Of a stretch of DNA of 64,000 bases, positions 59,775 through 64,000 are shown piece by piece. The notes below the pieces were generated by a model that ran no database searches, was not told the DNA's origin, and worked only from the letters and a program-made list of their open reading frames with translations. Made by a program: the position numbers and the translations under genes. Where the stretch lies: assembly GCA_017860615.1 (NCBI GenBank), contig JAGDMU010000004.1, positions 62,001 through 126,000 of the forward strand. The letters run 5' to 3'. Positions within the stretch are counted from its first letter, which is position 1. The number at the start of each line of letters is the position of its first letter. The stretch is from Pseudomonadota bacterium. GTDB lineage: Bacteria; Campylobacterota; Campylobacteria; Campylobacterales; Sulfurospirillaceae.

Positions 59775-59835
59775 TATAAAGGAAGCAAACTTTATTCTCT
59801 ATAAAGCATATCTTGGTTAGAATATTTTTCCTTTT

Positions 59836-59936
59836 GCGGGGGGTATGTGACTCTGGTGTGCACCACGGCCTTCAAAGCCGATTGGAGGGGCAGTTGACTG
59901 TCTCTTGGTAGGTTCGATTCCTACACCCTCTCGCCG
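59836..59936 (+). tRNA. selC: tRNA-Sec (anticodon TCA, 59872-59874)
   Basis: Anticodon arm CGGC-CTTCAAA-GCCG, long variable arm GAGGGGCAG-TTGA-CTGTCTCTT, T-arm GTAGG-TTCGATT-CCTAC, 3' GCCG; exact 5' end uncertain. Confidence 0.9.
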
Positions 59937-60133
59937 TACTCTATTCATCAATCATCCCAAAAATCATCTCATGTATAGCTATCTATTTCCATCCATTTCA
60001 GTTTCTTCTTGATTTGTAACGCGTTTGCAACACTCGCTTGTTATTATTTCTATTATCAAAAAAAGAGATCGAGTGATTCTCATTTTTTCACATGATGCTA
60101 TCTTAGAGTTATAGCATTATTGAAGGATTTTCC

Positions 60134-62425
60134 ATGGCGCTTATAAAGAAAAATATTTGGCTTATTTTTTATGTATTCACCCTCTTTTTTCTCATATTAT
60201 TTGCTACATTATCGTATTTGAGCTGGAAAAATATTTACAAAGATTACCAGACAACACAAGAAAATATGGTCAAACTCATAGCTGATTCCACACGCTCTTT
60301 ATTTAAAACACAAGAAACCATTTTAAACATCGTAGGAAACCGTTTTTTAGAAGATGAAAACTATAAAAACAACCCTAGAGCCATGACAACACTCAATGCC
60401 ACACTCATAGACAACCCTTCCATCGATGCTATTGCCCTTGTGAAACCTAATGGCACTATGACGTTCGTAAGTGGTGGGTATGATGTCACAAAATTTCCAA
60501 ATTTGCTAGAACAAAAGGCCAGTCGAGACTCTTTTTTGGCGACCCTTCAAAGCACAAAGATGGTATTTGGTCGAACCTATTATTTTAAACCAATTGAGCA
60601 GTGGATAACCCCTATTCGTAAAGCCATTAGAGATCAAAATGGTCACATTGTAACGATTATTACTGCCGCGCTTAGGGTGAAAGACTCATTTGGAAGCTTC
60701 GGGGTTAATTCGGACAAAGAGTATAAACACAATATCGCTATTCTTCGAGATGAAGATTTTTACTTTCAATATATTTCCAACGATGCCATCGATAATACTG
60801 TAGCATACTCAGCCCCTATGCCACTCAAAGAGCGAGAAGCTATCCAAAATGCCATAATGAAGACGCACCATTTTACAATGGATCAATTTAGAGAACATGA
60901 ATACCTTGTCTCGTTTGTCAACACTGATTTAAGTGGCAAGCAGTTTCTTACCTCACTCCAATATGACAAAACATACAAACTGTGGATAAGTGCGAGTATC
61001 CCTTTAAACATCATCATTAAAGATTTTTTACAGAGATTTAGCATCTATGCTACTATCTTTATGTTTATCAGTGCTATCTTCTTTTTCCTCTTTAGAACCA
61101 TTGCAAAAGCCGATGATAAACGCAACGCTGATCTTATTTTTCAAGCAACCCACGATCAACTGACAAACCTTCCCAATCGAAGTTACCTTCAAAAAAATAT
61201 TAATGATTGGCTCTATAAAGACTTACCTTCTTTTAGCATCCTCTATATCGATTTAGATCATTTTAAAAATATCAATGACAATTTTGGACACCAATATGGC
61301 GATTATCTTTTAGTAGAACTTTCAAAAAGGCTCAAAGCAGTCACCCCACACGATGCAACGATAGTGAGACACGGTGGAGATGAGTTTGTTATTTTCACCT
61401 ACATCACACACGATGAAAACCTTTTAAACCTTGCAAATACCATCATCGAAACAATTTCACAACCCTATTATATCAATCAATTAACGTTGATTATTGGCGC
61501 CAGTATAGGCATTTCAAAATACCCCGATCATGGTGAGTCTATAGACATTCTTTTACGTGCAGCGGACATTGCGATGTATGAATCAAAAAAAGTTCATAAC
61601 CATGCGCACATTTTTCACGACACCCTGCAAGAGAGCTATCTTAAAAATATAAAGATAGAACATGAGCTGAGAAAAGCAATAGAACATGATGAACTCTCCA
61701 TGGTCTACCAACCTCAGATAGATCACACAGGTAACATTTACGGGGTAGAAGCGTTAGTACGGTGGCAAAACAGCACACTTGGCATGGTCCCACCCGATCA
61801 ATTTATATCCGTCGCTGAAACATCAGGGCAAATGGTCAAAATAGGTCATTTTATTATTGCTCGTACACTCAAAGAGATAAAAGAGGTTCAGACAACCTTG
61901 GGAGGCATACACTTTCAAACATCGATCAATATCTCTGTGCGTCAATTTATGGAAGTAGCCTTTTTGGAACAGCTCCTAGAAGCCATCAAAGAAAATAAAA
62001 TGAATCAAATAGCTGTCACCATTGAAATCACCGAAAATCTTTTGATCGAAGATATTGACTATATCATTCCTCTTTTGAATGAGATACGAAAGTGTGGCAT
62101 ACAGATTTCAATGGATGACTTTGGAACAGGCTACTCTTCACTCAATATGTTACGAAAATTGCCTATAGATGAGCTCAAAATCGATAAAAGTTTCATAGAC
62201 ACCATCGTCGAAGATGAAACCGCTCAAACCATGGTTCAAAATATTATCGCGATTGGGAAAAATTTCAACATGCATGTTTTAGCAGAAGGGGTTGAAACTA
62301 AGGAGCAAAGAGCCTTACTCACCTCTTTTAGATGCGACAGATTTCAAGGATACTACTTTGCAAAACCCTTGTGCAAAAACGACCTGATCGCTTTTTTTCA
62401 AAAATATCAGAATGAACGTACATAA
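60134..62425 (+). CDS. Cache-GGDEF-EAL protein
   Basis: TIVRHGGDEFVIF; YGVEALVRW, DDFGTGYSSL, VLAEGVETKEQ. Confidence 0.94.
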   Translation: MALIKKNIWLIFYVFTLFFLILFATLSYLSWKNIYKDYQTTQENMVKLIADSTRSLFKTQETILNIVGNRFLEDENYKNNPRAMTTLNATLIDNPSIDAIALVKPNGTMTFVSGGYDVTKFPNLLEQKASRDSFLATLQSTKMVFGRTYYFKPIEQWITPIRKAIRDQNGHIVTIITAALRVKDSFGSFGVNSDKEYKHNIAILRDEDFYFQYISNDAIDNTVAYSAPMPLKEREAIQNAIMKTHHFTMDQFREHEYLVSFVNTDLSGKQFLTSLQYDKTYKLWISASIPLNIIIKDFLQRFSIYATIFMFISAIFFFLFRTIAKADDKRNADLIFQATHDQLTNLPNRSYLQKNINDWLYKDLPSFSILYIDLDHFKNINDNFGHQYGDYLLVELSKRLKAVTPHDATIVRHGGDEFVIFTYITHDENLLNLANTIIETISQPYYINQLTLIIGASIGISKYPDHGESIDILLRAADIAMYESKKVHNHAHIFHDTLQESYLKNIKIEHELRKAIEHDELSMVYQPQIDHTGNIYGVEALVRWQNSTLGMVPPDQFISVAETSGQMVKIGHFIIARTLKEIKEVQTTLGGIHFQTSINISVRQFMEVAFLEQLLEAIKENKMNQIAVTIEITENLLIEDIDYIIPLLNEIRKCGIQISMDDFGTGYSSLNMLRKLPIDELKIDKSFIDTIVEDETAQTMVQNIIAIGKNFNMHVLAEGVETKEQRALLTSFRCDRFQGYYFAKPLCKNDLIAFFQKYQNERT

Positions 62426-62436
62426 ATGATCTCTCT

Positions 62437-62670
62437 TTAGGAGCGTTTCTGAGCTTGCCGCACCATCCTGCGACCCACTAAGTGAAAAGGAATGCCTAGT
62501 CCAAAAACAGAAACGCTCTGTATGATAATCTGTACCAGTAAAGCAGGATTGGTTATGACGTTCCATAGCCCTATGAAAGAAAAATTGATATGCATACCCA
62601 TCAAAAAAAGTGCCATTGAATAGAAAAAGAAACCTACTGCGATTAAGCAGTATCCGTAAAATGATTTCAT
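62437..62670 (-). CDS. Small two-TM membrane protein
   Basis: 77-aa hydrophobic ORF. Confidence 0.5.
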   Translation of the reverse strand: MKSFYGYCLIAVGFFFYSMALFLMGMHINFSFIGLWNVITNPALLVQIIIQSVSVFGLGIPFHLVGRRMVRQAQKRS

Positions 62671-62758
62671 TGGCTAAACTCCTGTGTAATAAATCATTAC
62701 AATACCCTATTTATCACGCAATTTAGTTAAAAAAGATGTTAAAGAAAGAGGCTATTTT

Positions 62759-63268
62759 TTAGAGTTTATTGTGTGTTAACAGTGCATTGACCATCGGGTG
62801 CAGTAGGGTTTCGCCACGCAGAGCAAAGCGTTGTACTTCGTTAAAATAATAGTCCGCTGTGCCATAAAGGCGGAATTCATACGCTCCAAAGCCATATCCC
62901 ATGGGAGTGATCTCAACCCGTGAGTACCATGCATCTTTGGCGAGAACGTAACGCTCAGTATCTTGCGCGTAAACCCACACGACGATCTTCTCGGGATCTT
63001 TTTGCCGCCCTAACCATAAAAGTACATTGCCAACATCATTAAAAAAGTAGGTGTCGCCGTTGGGCAAAATGGCTTGAGCGGAGTTGAACAAATCAACGAT
63101 AGGCACACGACTCTCGATGCAGATGTACTTTTCTAAAACAATCTCCAAAGGCTTTTTTTGGGTGTTTCCATAACGTACAAGCACACGGCTTTCACTGATA
63201 TCCATGGTGACAATGAGCAAGGCAAGCACACCTAATAGTAATACAGTGGCAAAGGAGGATTTCATCAT
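62759..63268 (-). CDS. Diverged paralogue of the 28981-29487 NosL-like protein, lacking the Cys/Met motif
   Basis: Shared NDVGNVLLWL.., ..VWVYAQDTERYVLAKDAWYS, PMGYGFGAYE, no CxxCxM. Confidence 0.7.
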   Translation of the reverse strand: MMKSSFATVLLLGVLALLIVTMDISESRVLVRYGNTQKKPLEIVLEKYICIESRVPIVDLFNSAQAILPNGDTYFFNDVGNVLLWLGRQKDPEKIVVWVYAQDTERYVLAKDAWYSRVEITPMGYGFGAYEFRLYGTADYYFNEVQRFALRGETLLHPMVNALLTHNKL

Positions 63269-64000
63269 AGAAAAACTCCTGTCATCAGGTAGTAGCGCAC
63301 CACGTAAAAGCTACAGATCAGTGCGGTGATGGTAAGGCAAAAGGAAGAGTATTTGAGCAGATAAACGTATGATTTTTGCGTAATACGCTCAATCAAAAAA
63401 GGCATGATGCCAAAGAAGATGCCTAAAAAGAGAGAGCCCCAAATGAAGTAACCGATGTAATAATACTCCTTTTGAAGCATACAGTACGGGCATTTGTGGT
63501 TGGGCATTTCATAGACGTAAAGCCCAAAAAAATAGGTAATGGCGTAATAAGCGATAAACAAAAAAAGCAGATTACATGTAAAGCTTGCCATCGTCTGTTT
63601 GAGTGTGTTGAAAAGCACAATGACCCCAAAGAGCGTGTAAAAAAAGAGCACCAAAAGTGTTTGGGTGTAGCCAAAAGGAAGCTTGGGCGCTTGAAAAACA
63701 ACACTGCAACAAAAGACCGGAACCGTGAGTGGAATGTTGGAAAAGTAGAGAATTTCGAGTACAAATTCACCTAAAACACCGACAAAGAGGAAGGTAAACA
63801 GAAGGTATTTACGCTTCAAATAGGGAAAGAGGATGGAAGCAAGGTCAAGTTTATTGACAATCAGCCAAAGTCCAAATCCAAAAATCAGCAGTAGTTTTAA
63901 AAGGAGTAGCGCGTTGCCATAATGGTTTGCCCCCACAACACCTGCGGAGCACATGGCTCCAGGGACGATGCCTGAGAGGGCATTGAGTGACTGGATAAAA
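63265..64000 (-). CDS. Paralogue of the 29484-30443 CC/CPxCxLQ membrane protein; N-terminus outside window
   Basis: PGAMCSAGVVG, PVFCCSVVF, NHKCPYCMLQKEYYYIGYFIWGSLFLGIFFG; frame open to 64000. Confidence 0.75.
   Translation of the reverse strand, partial: FIQSLNALSGIVPGAMCSAGVVGANHYGNALLLLKLLLIFGFGLWLIVNKLDLASILFPYLKRKYLLFTFLFVGVLGEFVLEILYFSNIPLTVPVFCCSVVFQAPKLPFGYTQTLLVLFFYTLFGVIVLFNTLKQTMASFTCNLLFLFIAYYAITYFFGLYVYEMPNHKCPYCMLQKEYYYIGYFIWGSLFLGIFFGIMPFLIERITQKSYVYLLKYSSFCLTITALICSFYVVRYYLMTGVFL

Noticed and set aside
59940-60133. Genomic island inserted at selC
   Set aside because: No integrase, attachment-site repeat or composition shift visible downstream of the tRNA

Overview
This 64 kb window looks like Campylobacterota (Sulfurospirillum-like) chromosome. 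The taxon is inferred from protein style and gene content, not from a search. Left to right it contains: (1) an A+T-rich block (1-~4.6 kb) with a Tat-signal FAD flavoprotein cut by the window edge, an OprD-type porin, and an ArsRS-like two-component system whose response regulator has an internal tandem duplication; (2) an iron-uptake region (~4.9-27.5 kb) with two TonB-dependent receptors, PepSY membrane proteins, FecI/FecR, TonB-ExbD-ExbB, FeoA/FeoB bracketed by EAL and GGDEF genes, a two-NicO/two-DUF1007 metal-transport operon, and a flavodoxin followed by an overlapping 44-aa Cys-rich ORF; (3) a tightly overlapping operon (28.1-32.6 kb) with a NosL-like protein, a CC/CPxCxLQ membrane protein and a MacB/FtsX-type ABC transporter, whose first two members have a diverged paralogous pair at the right edge of the window; (4) a signalling-rich backbone (33-47 kb) with DGC, EAL, PAS-kinases, CZB-type MCP, EptA and RarD; (5) UppP, a double-cubane-cluster protein with its activator, two adjacent aspartases (the second missing 17 aa), DcuA and a periplasmic asparaginase flanked by an inverted pair of ~65 bp repeats; (6) a sensor kinase/regulator pair, a lytic transglycosylase-like protein, tRNA-Sec (selC) and a GGDEF-EAL protein. 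No CRISPR array, rRNA, transposase or prophage was seen. All family calls come from reading motifs; no database search was run.
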